From positions 1 to 29,412 of the forward strand of contig NZ_MXAP01000049.1 of NCBI RefSeq assembly GCF_002027555.1: a stretch of 29,412 nucleotides of DNA, written 5' to 3'. Within the stretch, counting starts at the first letter, position 1, and each line of letters begins with the position of its first letter. The translations under genes and the position numbers were made by a program. Shown here in pieces: positions 1 to 7,803 of this stretch. The notes below the pieces were generated by a model. That model made no database searches. It had not been told where the DNA came from and saw nothing but the letters and a program-made list of their open reading frames with translations. This stretch comes from Moraxella equi. GTDB lineage: Bacteria; Pseudomonadota; Gammaproteobacteria; Pseudomonadales; Moraxellaceae.

Positions 1-51
1 GGTTGGGTTGTAAATTCAAGCATTATAAATGTGCAATACATTCATATTTTT

Positions 52-78
52 CACAGGGCAAATGGCAATTTACCCCTT
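52..78. repeat. Copy of a dispersed intergenic hairpin repeat
   Basis: The motif CACAGGGCAAAT, a short spacer, then ATTTACCCCT can fold into an imperfect hairpin. Nearly the same string occurs at 17946-17970, where the spacer is two bases shorter. It lies downstream of the rlmB stop. No T-run follows on the rlmB strand, so it is not a clear intrinsic terminator. The rest of 1-120 shows nothing codable. Confidence 0.6.
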
Positions 79-120
79 GTGTATCCAAAATAAGACATAA
101 TAAAAGCCAACCCACTTATC

Positions 121-951
121 CTAACGGCTTCTAAACACTTCCCACAGCACCATACCTGTCGCCACGCTGACATTAAGACTTTGTGGGCGGTCGGGGCTAT
201 CGGTCATGGGGATATAGACGAGTGTATCACAAAGCTCGCCTGTCAGTCGTCTCATGCCGTCCCCTTCTGAGCCCATGACAATGGCGACTTTTCCGCCAAA
301 ATCACACGCCTGCAAGGGCTTGGCACTCTCATCAAGAGCTGTACCAAACACAAACACGCCTGCCGATTTTAACTTCTCCAAACACCGTGCCAAATTGGTT
401 ACCGCAACCACAGGCACGGCATCGCTTCCGCCCACCGAGACTTTGGCAACCGTTGGGGTCAGTCCCACGCTTTGATGACGTGGCACGATGACCGCCGTTA
501 CGCCCATGGCACTGGCGGTACGCAGGCACGCCCCAAAGTTGTGCGGGTCGGTGATTTGGTCAAGGATTAAAAACACCGCATTGTCCTGCCCTGCCAGACT
601 ATCAAGCTCACTTTCGTCCAGCATGGGGCGAGAGCGTGCCGACAGCACCACGCCTTGATGTTGGGGACTGCCACACAGCTCGGTCAATGTGTCTTTTTGG
701 GCGGTTTGTACCGACACACCAAGCGATGTGGCAAGAGCGATAATCTCATCATGGTTATCATTGTGATGATTGTCATAACTTTGTACAAATAGGGCTTTGG
801 CATCCATTGGGCGAGTGTTTAAAATTGCTTTAATGGCGTGCGTCCCATAAAAATGGGGTGTGGTGGGTTTTTTGGGTTTTTGGGTGGGTTTTTTGTTTTT
901 TGGAAGGTCTTTTTTAGGGTCTTTTTTAAAGGGTTTTTGGGTCATTGTCAT
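121..951 (-). CDS. rlmB: 23S rRNA 2'-O-methyltransferase RlmB (SpoU/TrmH family)
   Basis: SPOUT-class methyltransferase that, in the RlmB family, methylates the 2'-OH of G2251 in 23S rRNA with S-adenosylmethionine. The N-terminal 30 residues are an unusually Lys/Pro-rich tail. A substrate-binding domain follows (HFYGTHAIKAIL onward), then the catalytic SpoU domain with its three signatures: NFGACLRTASAMG, VMGSEGDGMRR and IPMTDSPDRPQSLNVSVA. The total of 276 aa is about 30 longer than E. coli RlmB because of the basic tail. Two ATGs lie close together (951 and 945) behind GGAAAA; either could be used. The gene starts 10 bases after the stop of the upstream PIN-toxin gene, so the two may be co-transcribed. 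Other SpoU paralogues such as TrmH are less likely because of the N-terminal domain and motif spacing. Confidence 0.93.
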   Translation of the reverse strand: MTMTQKPFKKDPKKDLPKNKKPTQKPKKPTTPHFYGTHAIKAILNTRPMDAKALFVQSYDNHHNDNHDEIIALATSLGVSVQTAQKDTLTELCGSPQHQGVVLSARSRPMLDESELDSLAGQDNAVFLILDQITDPHNFGACLRTASAMGVTAVIVPRHQSVGLTPTVAKVSVGGSDAVPVVAVTNLARCLEKLKSAGVFVFGTALDESAKPLQACDFGGKVAIVMGSEGDGMRRLTGELCDTLVYIPMTDSPDRPQSLNVSVATGMVLWEVFRSR

Positions 952-961
952 TTTTCCAAAA

Positions 962-1363
962 TTAAATCATTACACGAAAGGGATAACCATGAATGCGATA
1001 AATGCGAAAATCGCTGTCAATGGTGGCAATGTGGCTTAACGTCTCACGCTGTGCCAAATGCACAAGGCAGGCGTCCGCAAAATCCATTGGCACGTTGCTA
1101 TATTGGCTCATCAACTCCGCCAATGCTGGCATGTCTTTATGGCTAAATTCAGCAATCTCAATGCGTGCCAAATGCAACCAATTTAAAAACCCTTTACGGT
1201 TCATTGGGTTTTTTAACAAAAATAAGGTTTCAGTAACGCACGCCAAACTTGTGATTAATGGCTTTTTATTGTCTTTGATAAATTGAACAGACTTTTTATG
1301 ATACTTGTCTTTATTATCAAACAACGCCACAAAAACGCCCGTATCAATCAATATTTTTGCCAT
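962..1363 (-). CDS. PIN-domain toxin, VapC-like ribonuclease
   Basis: A 133-aa single PIN domain. The acidic metal-binding residues expected of the fold are visible: D7 in LIDTG, E45 in CVTETLF, D94/D97 in PMDFADACLV, and D116/D118 in ATIDSDF. VapC-type PIN proteins are Mg-dependent RNases neutralised by a co-encoded antitoxin. The frame is open 39 bases further upstream, but the ATG at 1363 puts the conserved IDTG motif at the N-terminus, as the family requires, and gives a 20-base overlap with the upstream antitoxin gene, typical of translational coupling. It lies just upstream of rlmB on the same strand. The RNA target cannot be deduced from sequence. Confidence 0.88.
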   Translation of the reverse strand: MAKILIDTGVFVALFDNKDKYHKKSVQFIKDNKKPLITSLACVTETLFLLKNPMNRKGFLNWLHLARIEIAEFSHKDMPALAELMSQYSNVPMDFADACLVHLAQRETLSHIATIDSDFRIYRIHGYPFRVMI

Positions 1364-1601
1364 ATTTTTCCAATACCTTTTGTGCAACCAACGTTTTGAC
1401 ATTTTGGCTTAACGTACCGTCTTCACTTTCGGCAAATTGCCCAAACAGCTCTTTACCATGCTCCCATGCCAAATTTTCATGGGGCTGTTGGTCGGCTTTT
1501 GGCAATAGGTTTTGGACGTATTGGCTTACGCTTAAATCTTGGGCGTGAGCGTGGGCGATGAGCGTTTGTTCTACGCTGGGCGGTAGGTCTAAAATCAGCA
1601 T
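1344..1601 (-). CDS. Antitoxin partner of the PIN toxin (ribbon-helix-helix-like)
   Basis: 85-aa protein encoded directly before the PIN toxin and overlapping it by 20 bases. The N-terminus has a short beta-strand (LILDLPPSVEQTL) followed by two predicted helices, the second LSVSQYVQNLL, which resembles the ribbon-helix-helix DNA-binding fold of CopG/MetJ-type antitoxins. The acidic C-terminal half would be the toxin-binding part. An ATG also exists at 1619, but it would leave almost no leader after the promoter at 1628-1636. The ATG at 1601 has AGGA six bases upstream and is preferred. The antitoxin role is inferred mainly from gene order; the fold assignment is tentative. Confidence 0.75.
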   Translation of the reverse strand: MLILDLPPSVEQTLIAHAHAQDLSVSQYVQNLLPKADQQPHENLAWEHGKELFGQFAESEDGTLSQNVKTLVAQKVLEKYGKNID

Positions 1602-1627
1602 GGCATATCCTAATTGCATTTTGCTCC

Positions 1628-1636
1628 ATTATAACA
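1628..1636 (-). promoter_or_regulatory. Extended -10 promoter of the PIN toxin-antitoxin operon
   Basis: On the minus strand this reads TGTTATAAT, a perfect sigma-70 extended -10 element; no good -35 is visible. Transcription would start about 20 bases before the antitoxin ATG at 1601. The adjacent 11-base palindrome CAAAATTTTTG (1635-1645) is a possible operator for autoregulation. Confidence 0.6.
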
Positions 1637-1664
1637 AAATTTTTGCCCAAACCGACATTATCCC

Positions 1665-1681
1665 TTGAAATTTTGCCCCAT
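1665..1681 (+). promoter_or_regulatory. Heat-shock-like elements upstream of grpE
   Basis: TTGAAA (1665-1670, within CCCTTGAAA) resembles a sigma-32 -35 box, and CCCCAT (1676-1681) resembles its -10 box. Only 5 bases separate them, against about 13-15 in a working sigma-32 promoter, so they cannot act as one canonical pair. TTGAAA could also pair with TATCAA 17 bases further on as a weak sigma-70 promoter. Confidence 0.3.
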
Positions 1682-1725
1682 AACCTTTATCAATAAGGGG
1701 AATTTTATCCCATTTGGAGAACACC

Positions 1726-2244
1726 ATGAGCGAACAAGAGCCAATCCTAAACGAAAACGAGCAAACCGAACAGGCACAGACGGACGAGCTTGCCAAGCTG
1801 ATTGCCACCATTGAAACGCTTGAAGCCGAAGTCGCCGATGCCAAAGACGCGGCAGCCCGTGCCAATGCCGAGAGCTACAACGCCCAACGCCGTATGGAGC
1901 AAGAAACCGACAAAGCCAAAAAATTCGCCCTACAAAAGTTCGCCAAAGAACTGCTTGATGTGGTAGACAATTTGGAGCGGGGACTAGAAGCAAGCGAAAA
2001 AGCAGGGGCGGATGAAGCCACGCTTGAAGGGCTACGCCTAACCCACAAATCTTTGCTTAGCGTCCTAGAACGCAATGGCGTGGTAGCAGTCGGAGAAGTT
2101 GGCGAGAGTTTCAACCCTGATTTACACGAAGCGGTGGGCATTTTCCCTGATGCCGAAAAAGACGTGATTGGTCAAGTGTTGCAAAAAGGCTATACGCTAA
2201 ATGAGCGTACATTACGCCCTGCAATGGTGCTGGTGGGGGCGTAG
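1726..2244 (+). CDS. grpE: Nucleotide exchange factor GrpE
   Basis: 172-aa co-chaperone that releases ADP from DnaK. The first 30 residues are acidic and Gln/Glu-rich. A long charged helix follows (IATIETLEAEVADAKDAAAR), forming the dimeric stalk. The C-terminal beta-domain carries the family signature: FNPDLHEAVGIFP, VIGQVLQKGYTLNERTLRPA, ending in MVLVGA. The ATG at 1726 is preferred over an in-frame TTG at 1714 because GGAGA sits six bases ahead. It lies divergent from the toxin-antitoxin operon and upstream of dnaK, its functional partner. The stop codon falls inside a palindromic element. Confidence 0.96.
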   Translation: MSEQEPILNENEQTEQAQTDELAKLIATIETLEAEVADAKDAAARANAESYNAQRRMEQETDKAKKFALQKFAKELLDVVDNLERGLEASEKAGADEATLEGLRLTHKSLLSVLERNGVVAVGEVGESFNPDLHEAVGIFPDAEKDVIGQVLQKGYTLNERTLRPAMVLVGA

Positions 2245-2346
2245 CCTTGCCCTAAGCGTCCACTACTGCGTTAGGCTCGCTCGTAGTACTATTTGTACCA
2301 CTTCGCTCGCCTGCCTTGTATTGAACGCTTATTGCTACGGCTACCC
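2237..2346. repeat. Concentric palindromic intergenic element after grpE
   Basis: Nested inverted repeats share one centre: GTAGCC (2241-2246) with GGCTAC (2339-2344), AAGCGT (2254-2259) with ACGCTT (2325-2330), and GTAGTAC (2283-2289) with GTACCAC (2295-2301) around a TATTT loop. The outer arm includes the grpE stop codon. The G+C-richer composition contrasts with the A/T-rich sequence after it. The shape suggests a REP- or MITE-like insertion. The remainder of 2347-2538 holds an A/T-rich 11-bp stem (2369-2379 with 2391-2401) and the dnaK promoter; no gene is supported there. Confidence 0.55.
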
Positions 2347-2441
2347 AAAACACCATTTCCTTTATGGATTTTGTTTTAAATTTCAATGGCTTAAAACAAA
2401 ATTTTTACAAAAAATTTTTAAAAAATTTGTCAAATTTTCTC

Positions 2442-2471
2442 TTGAAAATCCAAATTTGACACAAATATAAC
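2442..2471 (+). promoter_or_regulatory. Predicted dnaK promoter
   Basis: TTGAAA (2442-2447), an 18-base spacer, then TATAAC (2466-2471). With the preceding C, the -35 reads CTTGAAA, the sigma-32 consensus, but no CCCCAT-type -10 follows, so a sigma-70 or mixed promoter is possible. Transcription would begin near 2478, right at an inverted repeat. Confidence 0.5.
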
Positions 2472-2479
2472 ACAGCAAG

Positions 2480-2510
2480 TTTGGCAAAACTGTTTTGCAA
2501 ATTTGCCAAA
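2480..2510 (+). promoter_or_regulatory. Inverted repeat in the dnaK leader
   Basis: TTTGGCAAA (2480-2488) pairs perfectly with TTTGCCAAA (2502-2510). An overlapping palindrome, GCAAAAC-T-GTTTTGC, lies at 2484-2498. It sits at the expected transcription start and ends 28 bases before the dnaK ATG. It could be an operator or a leader RNA structure. It is not the CIRCE element. Confidence 0.45.
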
Positions 2511-2538
2511 AATTCACTTAACAAATCGGAGAAAAATT

Positions 2539-4455
2539 ATGGGTAAAGTTATCGGTATTGACTTAGGTACAACCAACTCTTGTGTGGCGGTACTAGAAAA
2601 TGGCAACGTCAAAGTCATTGAAAACGCAGAAGGTGCCAGAACCACGCCTTCTATCGTGGCATTCAAAGACGGCGAGACCCTTGTCGGTCAATCTGCCAAA
2701 CGCCAAGCAGTTACCAACCCACAAAACACCCTATTTGCCGTAAAACGTCTTATCGGTCGCCGTTATGACGAACAAGCGGTTCAAAAAGACATCGGTCTTG
2801 TGCCTTACAAAATCGTCAAAGCTGACAATGGCGATGCGTGGGTTGAAGTGAACGGTAAAAAACAAGCACCACCACAAATCTCTGCCGAAGTTTTGAAAAA
2901 AATGAAAAAAACTGCCGAAGATTATCTTGGCGAGAGTGTTACCGAAGCGGTCGTTACCGTGCCTGCTTACTTTAACGATGCTCAGCGTCAAGCCACAAAA
3001 GACGCAGGACGCATTGCAGGGCTTGATGTTAAGCGTATCATCAACGAGCCAACCGCCGCCGCCCTTGCCTTTGGTCTTGACAAAAAAGAAGGCGACCGCA
3101 CCATTGCTGTGTATGACTTGGGTGGTGGTACGTTTGACGTGTCTATCATTGAGATTGCGGACGTGGACGGCGAACAGCAGTTCGAAGTGCTATCTACCAA
3201 CGGCGATACGTTCCTAGGCGGTGAAGACTTTGACATTGCTTTGATTGACTACCTTGTGGACGAGTTCAAAAAAGAGCAAAACGTCAATCTAAAAGGCGAC
3301 CCGCTTGCCATGCAACGCCTAAAAGAAGCTGCCGAAAAAGCCAAAATTGAACTGTCAAGCTCAACGTCTACCGAAGTGAACTTGCCATACATCACCGCAG
3401 ATGCCACAGGCCCTAAGCACTTGGTGGTAACAATCAGCCGTGCCAAACTAGAAGCCTTGACCGAAGAGTTGGTGGCTCGTACCATCGCTCCTTGTAAAAT
3501 CGCCCTAGAAGATGCTGGTCTATCCGCCAGCGACATTGATGACGTGATTTTGGTGGGTGGTCAAAGCCGTATGCCCCTTGTCCAACAAAAAGTGCAAGAG
3601 TTCTTTGGTAAAGAGCCAAGAAAAGACGTGAACCCTGATGAAGCGGTGGCAATCGGTGCCGCCATCCAAGGTGCGGTACTCTCTGGCGACAAAAAAGACG
3701 TGTTGCTACTTGACGTAACTCCATTGACCCTAGGCATTGAGACCATGGGTGGTGTGATGACGGCAATCATTGAGAAAAACACGATGATTCCTACCAAAAA
3801 ATCACAAGTGTTCTCAACCGCTGCCGACAACCAACCTGCCGTAAGCATTCAGGTGTATCAAGGCGAGCGTAAAGTGGCGAGCCAAAACAAACTTTTGGGC
3901 AACTTTGACCTAACCGATATTCCACCAGCACCCCGTGGCGTGCCACAGATTGAAGTTACCTTTGACATCAACGCAGACGGTATCATGAACATCTCTGCTA
4001 AGGACAAAGGTACAGGCAAATCGCAATCTATCCAAATCAAAGCCGACAGCGGTTTGACGGATGAAGAGATTGAACAAATGGTGCGTGATGCCGAAGCCAA
4101 TGCCGAAGCGGATAAGAAATTTGCCGAGCTTGCGGGCGTGCGTAACGAAGCGGACGGACGTATCGCAGGGGTACAAAAAGCCCTAAAAGAAAATGGCGAT
4201 AAAGCGACCGATGAAGAAAAACAAGCGGTAGAAACGGCAATCAGTGAGCTAGAACTTGCGACCAAAGAAGATGACGTGGACGCCATCAAAGCCAAGCTAG
4301 AAGCTCTTGATAACGCATTCTTGCCAATCGGCACCAAGATTTATAGCACTGACCAAGCCAGTGCGGGTGCGGACGCAGGTCAAGCACAGCAAGCCAAACC
4401 TGCTGATGACGGCGTGGTAGATGCTGAGTTTACCGAAGTTAAAGATGATAAGTAA
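2539..4455 (+). CDS. dnaK: Molecular chaperone DnaK (Hsp70)
   Basis: 638-aa ATP-driven chaperone that binds exposed hydrophobic peptide segments. The N-terminal actin-like ATPase carries the three Hsp70 signatures: [10 protein letters not shown] at the start, [13 protein letters not shown], and [14 protein letters not shown]. The linker [16 protein letters not shown] leads into the substrate-binding beta-domain and helical lid. The C-terminus is Ala/Gln-rich and ends [13 protein letters not shown], the usual proteobacterial DnaK tail. The frame is open 36 bases upstream, but the ATG at 2539 has GGAGA at the right distance and gives the canonical MGKVIGID start. dnaJ does not follow, unlike E. 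coli; an intrinsic terminator comes next. Confidence 0.98.
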   Translation: MGKVIGIDLGTTNSCVAVLENGNVKVIENAEGARTTPSIVAFKDGETLVGQSAKRQAVTNPQNTLFAVKRLIGRRYDEQAVQKDIGLVPYKIVKADNGDAWVEVNGKKQAPPQISAEVLKKMKKTAEDYLGESVTEAVVTVPAYFNDAQRQATKDAGRIAGLDVKRIINEPTAAALAFGLDKKEGDRTIAVYDLGGGTFDVSIIEIADVDGEQQFEVLSTNGDTFLGGEDFDIALIDYLVDEFKKEQNVNLKGDPLAMQRLKEAAEKAKIELSSSTSTEVNLPYITADATGPKHLVVTISRAKLEALTEELVARTIAPCKIALEDAGLSASDIDDVILVGGQSRMPLVQQKVQEFFGKEPRKDVNPDEAVAIGAAIQGAVLSGDKKDVLLLDVTPLTLGIETMGGVMTAIIEKNTMIPTKKSQVFSTAADNQPAVSIQVYQGERKVASQNKLLGNFDLTDIPPAPRGVPQIEVTFDINADGIMNISAKDKGTGKSQSIQIKADSGLTDEEIEQMVRDAEANAEADKKFAELAGVRNEADGRIAGVQKALKENGDKATDEEKQAVETAISELELATKEDDVDAIKAKLEALDNAFLPIGTKIYSTDQASAGADAGQAQQAKPADDGVVDAEFTEVKDDK

Positions 4456-4486
4456 TCTTAACTGCCTTTGATTGGAAGATTATAAA

Positions 4487-4525
4487 AAACACCGCCCAGA
4501 GTTGATTTGGGCGGTGTTTGGGTTT
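4487..4525 (+). terminator. Rho-independent terminator of dnaK
   Basis: A perfect 12-bp stem pairs AAACACCGCCCA (4487-4498) with TGGGCGGTGTTT (4508-4519) around a 9-base loop, followed by a short GGGTTTT stretch. The downstream promoter overlaps it. Confidence 0.85.
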
Positions 4526-4531
4526 TAAAAT
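4502..4531 (+). promoter_or_regulatory. Possible promoter of the 4551 gene
   Basis: TTGATT (4502-4507), an 18-base spacer, then TAAAAT (4526-4531). It is embedded in the dnaK terminator hairpin and would give a leader of about 13 bases. Confidence 0.35.
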
Positions 4532-4550
4532 AAAAAATAAGGAATTTCAT

Positions 4551-5693
4551 ATGACACATCAAATTCGCCAAACTTTTTTCAGTCAAACTTTGATAGATTT
4601 TTTGGAAAATCTTGGCAAAGAAAAAGACGGACAATTACGCACAAAATTACTCTTATCTGCAAATCTACTAAAAATTATCTATGATAACTTTTCTACAGAA
4701 GAAGAGTTTTTAAAAGCCATTCCCTATATGGCAGATGTAGAAAGGGAGATATTGGCAGATTTTCTGCCTGATATCAATTTAATTAAAAATCATACAGATA
4801 GTCGTAGCCCTTATTACTATGACAAGATATTTCTAATATCTATGTTTATTGCACAGGAATTAATATTTAATTTAAAAAATCAGAAATCACAATATTCAGA
4901 AGAATATAAGCACATTAATCGTGCCATAAATGAAGTTCTCGCTGGAAAGTTGAATGATGAGCCACTGGAAGTAGTTGAAGAGTTTGTTGATAAATTAGAT
5001 TTTTTCCAAAATAGAAGAGTAATAGAACTTATTAATTACCGTTTTCACAATAAAGATTTTCAAGCATTTTTGAATTATGAAAGAAACAAGGGTGAAGTTG
5101 AAAACAAGATTGGCGAGTATTCAACAGAGATAGCAACCAAACAACAAGAAATTACCGATTATTTAGAAGATAAGCAAACAACAGTTAAGGGTTTTGCCGA
5201 TAAGTTGGATGATTTGAGAAGTAGTTATAATTTTGTTTTGCTTAACAAAGGATTTGAAAACCTATTAGACAAAAAAGAAAAAAGAGCATGTATACTAACA
5301 ATATTTTTGATTGTAATAGCTTTGTTAATAGTTGTTTTATTTATTTGTAATGCAAATATAGTAAATAAAAATATATTAAACACTATACCTTGGGAAAAAA
5401 TTGCATTCAATATTGGCTTGGAGTTAATTTTGATTTATTTTTTTCGTGTTATATTATTGGAATATAATTCATTAAAAACACAAATTATGCAATTAGAATT
5501 ACGAGTATCTTTATGTCAATTTATTCAAAGTTATGCTAAATATGCCAAAGATATTAAAAAAGACGACAAAGAAGCCTTAGAAAAGTTTGAAAATGTGATA
5601 TTTAGCAACATTTTAGCAGACAGTAAGGATTTGCCCAGTACTTTTGATGGTGTTGAGCAGATTGGAAATTTTATCAAAAATATTAAAGGCTAA
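4551..5693 (+). CDS. Unrecognised coiled-coil membrane protein
   Basis: 380 aa, not recognised. Residues 1-175 are helical and soluble-looking. Residues about 178-230 are charged with heptad-like spacing (EVENKIGEYSTEIATKQQ and onward), suggesting a coiled coil. Two hydrophobic segments follow: about 246-270 (ILTIFLIVIALLIVVLFI) and about 283-303 (NIGLELILIYFFRVILLEY). The last 75 residues are polar. No signal peptide is seen, so both large domains are probably cytoplasmic with a membrane hairpin between them. AAGGA precedes the ATG by seven bases; an upstream in-frame TTG lies inside the terminator and is unlikely. The gene is visibly richer in A/T than dnaK and the cre genes, suggesting recent acquisition. 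Such architecture occurs in some stress or defence effectors, but nothing here proves that. Confidence 0.8.
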   Translation: MTHQIRQTFFSQTLIDFLENLGKEKDGQLRTKLLLSANLLKIIYDNFSTEEEFLKAIPYMADVEREILADFLPDINLIKNHTDSRSPYYYDKIFLISMFIAQELIFNLKNQKSQYSEEYKHINRAINEVLAGKLNDEPLEVVEEFVDKLDFFQNRRVIELINYRFHNKDFQAFLNYERNKGEVENKIGEYSTEIATKQQEITDYLEDKQTTVKGFADKLDDLRSSYNFVLLNKGFENLLDKKEKRACILTIFLIVIALLIVVLFICNANIVNKNILNTIPWEKIAFNIGLELILIYFFRVILLEYNSLKTQIMQLELRVSLCQFIQSYAKYAKDIKKDDKEALEKFENVIFSNILADSKDLPSTFDGVEQIGNFIKNIKG

Positions 5694-5765
5694 TTTTAAA
5701 AACTCAACAATTATGAACTACCACGCCAAAGACATCTTCTAAGTATTTTCACTTAGGAGAAATCC

Positions 5766-6056
5766 ATGCAACATCTCAAATCTCACTTTGTAGGCGAATG
5801 GGAAACCATTGGCTCACATCCCTATTTTTGCACAAATTTAAATCTATATCGCCACATTCGCACCCACCAAGAGCGTGCCATGTATGAATTACATAACATA
5901 GAGTATCGTTTTTGTTCAAAGCTCAAATTACGAGCAAAACGTGGTAAAGCCCTGCCTTGTGCATGGCATGATATCAGAGTGTCTGCTTTGGCTTATACCA
6001 AAAGCTGGAAACATAATAGCAAACGCCGTCATCAGTGGTATCGCCAAAAACCATAA
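5766..6056 (+). CDS. Small basic hypothetical protein
   Basis: 96 aa, strongly basic and rich in His, Arg, Lys, Trp and Tyr, with three Cys. The C-terminal part, LPCAWHDIRVSALAYTKSWK followed by a run of basic residues and QWY, looks like a nucleic-acid-binding tail. This ending resembles small hypothetical proteins I associate with Moraxella and Acinetobacter genomes, but I can give no function. AGGAG lies seven bases before the ATG, which supports translation. It stands 72 bases after the coiled-coil membrane protein, on the same strand, with no terminator between, so the two may be one transcription unit. Confidence 0.6.
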   Translation: MQHLKSHFVGEWETIGSHPYFCTNLNLYRHIRTHQERAMYELHNIEYRFCSKLKLRAKRGKALPCAWHDIRVSALAYTKSWKHNSKRRHQWYRQKP

Positions 6057-6161
6057 AAGCATTTGGGTGTGTTTTTATGAAATTTTGATGAAAAACTCCC
6101 ATATTTTCCCAAAGTCCGCCCGATTTAGGCTAGAATAACCAAAAAATCATTGGGGATTTTT

Positions 6162-7073
6162 ATGAACCACAAACAACTTGTCAAAGCCACCAACCTTATC
6201 GCCATTTTGGGGATTTTGGGGCTTGTTTATTGGGTATTTGGCTTTATTTTAATCCAAGTTTTTGGTTTGAAAGTCTTTGAAAAAAATCTCACCGAAATGT
6301 TTGCATTTAGCATTTTGGGGATTTTGGCGATGCTGGCAGGAGCATTGATTTTAAATATCATGCTAAACTTGACCCGCATTGCCGAACAAAAAGAAAATCC
6401 AAGCACCACCCCCACCCCTGCCACCAAATCGCATATGGGCAAATTTCTTGTGCTTGGCATGGCGATGTTTGGCGTAATAGCCAGTGGGCTATTTTGGGGC
6501 GATTATGTTACCAGTCAAAGAAAATTTACCCTAATGCAAACATCTGCCAATCAAGTCGTGAAAAAATATCATGACAAGTTGGACTTTTTGGACAACTATC
6601 GCTTTGAAAAAACATGGATAGACAACGCAATCTGGCATACCGAGCTATTACGAGCCACCGACCATAATATCAATCAAGTCGTTATCATTGTGCCTGATAA
6701 AATCGGCGATGAAGCGGTGTATTTGGGATTTGATGAATACAAACAAAGCCGTGCAGGACTACCAAGCGATGATGATTTGACAAAAGGTAATGCTGTCGTC
6801 TTTGAGATAGCCGAAGCGATAGGTTTAGTGGCAGACGACTCCACCCCAACCAAGAAATATCATCTTAAAAAGACAGATTTTATTTTTAGAACTGACACCG
6901 CTCAACGCCAAGTATTAGACCAAATGTTTGCAGGGCAAGCCAAGCCCCACCACAGCTCGCATGACGGTCGTTATGAGATGTTTTATCCTTATCAAGTCCA
7001 TGGCAAAACCGTGGCGGTACTGTATCTGACTGACTATCTACACTACGGTAAAATCAGCAGTGGGAGCTATTGA
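6162..7073 (+). CDS. Inner-membrane protein upstream of creB, function unknown
   Basis: 303 aa. Three hydrophobic segments in the first 125 residues are probable membrane helices (LIAILGILGLVYWVFGFILI, FAFSILGILAMLAGALILNI, FLVLGMAMFGVIASGLFWG). A polar C-terminal domain of about 180 residues follows, probably periplasmic. I do not recognise the domain; it is not CreA, which precedes creB in E. coli. The ATG at 6162 has GGGGA in front; the frame extends 12 bases further upstream without a better site. The stop codon lies one base before the creB ATG, so translation is tightly coupled and the product likely takes part in Cre signalling, perhaps as an accessory sensor. That role is inferred from position only. 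Confidence 0.8.
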   Translation: MNHKQLVKATNLIAILGILGLVYWVFGFILIQVFGLKVFEKNLTEMFAFSILGILAMLAGALILNIMLNLTRIAEQKENPSTTPTPATKSHMGKFLVLGMAMFGVIASGLFWGDYVTSQRKFTLMQTSANQVVKKYHDKLDFLDNYRFEKTWIDNAIWHTELLRATDHNINQVVIIVPDKIGDEAVYLGFDEYKQSRAGLPSDDDLTKGNAVVFEIAEAIGLVADDSTPTKKYHLKKTDFIFRTDTAQRQVLDQMFAGQAKPHHSSHDGRYEMFYPYQVHGKTVAVLYLTDYLHYGKISSGSY

Positions 7074-7074
7074 T

Positions 7075-7803
7075 ATGCACATTCTCATCATCGAAGACGA
7101 CCCTGCCATTGCCACGACCTTGCGTTTTGCCTTAGAGCGTGAAGGCTATACCGTGTCATGGGCGGACACGGTTGCCAAAGTCGCCCCCTGCCTTGATACG
7201 CCACGCCTTGACGCTGTCGTGCTGGACGTGGGATTGCCTGACGGAGACGGTTTTGGCGTGTGCCAAATGATACGCCAAGGCGACAGGCACGCCCACGCCC
7301 CCATACTGTTTTTGACGGCACGCACAGACGAGATAGACCGCATTTTGGGTTTGGAGCTGGGGGCGGATGATTATATTGCCAAGCCATTTAGCCCACGAGA
7401 GCTGATAGCACGGCTAAAAGCGATATGGCGTAGAGAAAACATCTTTACCCAAAAATCAGACAAAACCGATATATCAGGCAAATCAGACTCCGCTCACACC
7501 GACTTTACCAAAATCACAGGCATACACACTTGGCATTATCAAGCCTGTGATTATTCACTTTTTCTAAATAATCACGCCTTGACCTTATCAAAAACCGAGC
7601 TTGGTATCATGCTCACCCTACTTGCCAACCCCACGCACATTCTAAGCCGTGAGCAGATTTTGGCAAGTATCTCCGACCACCCCGAACACCGCCTATCACG
7701 CACCATTGACAGTCATATCAAGACCTTACGCCAAAAGCTGTCGACGGTGTGTGATGATGAGCTGATTGTAACCCATCGGGGCTTGAGGTATAGTCTGTGC
7801 TGA
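7075..7803 (+). CDS. creB: Response regulator CreB (OmpR/PhoB family)
   Basis: 242-aa DNA-binding response regulator. The receiver domain (1-120) has acidic pocket residues D8/D9 in LIIEDDP, phospho-acceptor D51 in VVLDVGLPDGDG, T81 in LTART and K103 in YIAKPFSPREL. A winged-helix domain occupies the C-terminal 100 residues (LSKTELGIMLTLL through SHIKTLRQKL and THRGLRYSL). The linker of about 35 residues (IFTQKSDKTDISGK) is somewhat long. It is assigned as CreB rather than another OmpR-type regulator because a matching kinase follows immediately and creD comes next. In E. coli CreB activates creD and other genes through tandem TTCAC repeats. The start is fixed by GGGAG upstream and a one-base gap from the preceding gene. 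Confidence 0.82.
   Translation: MHILIIEDDPAIATTLRFALEREGYTVSWADTVAKVAPCLDTPRLDAVVLDVGLPDGDGFGVCQMIRQGDRHAHAPILFLTARTDEIDRILGLELGADDYIAKPFSPRELIARLKAIWRRENIFTQKSDKTDISGKSDSAHTDFTKITGIHTWHYQACDYSLFLNNHALTLSKTELGIMLTLLANPTHILSREQILASISDHPEHRLSRTIDSHIKTLRQKLSTVCDDELIVTHRGLRYSLC

Noticed and set aside
838..1146. 102-aa open frame opposite rlmB and the PIN toxin
   Set aside because: Shadow of two well-supported genes, with a poly-Phe/Gly sequence reflecting the Lys/Pro tail of RlmB on the other strand.
2201..2470. 89-aa open frame across the end of grpE and the intergenic region
   Set aside because: It overlaps grpE out of frame, runs through the palindromic element and the dnaK promoter, and has no plausible ribosome-binding site.
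2442..2538. CIRCE element for HrcA before dnaK
   Set aside because: The TTAGCACTC-N9-GAGTGCTAA consensus is absent; the inverted repeat there is different.
3858..4337. 159-aa open frame antisense to the end of dnaK
   Set aside because: Ser/Ala-rich composition typical of the reverse complement of a coding strand; no independent signals.
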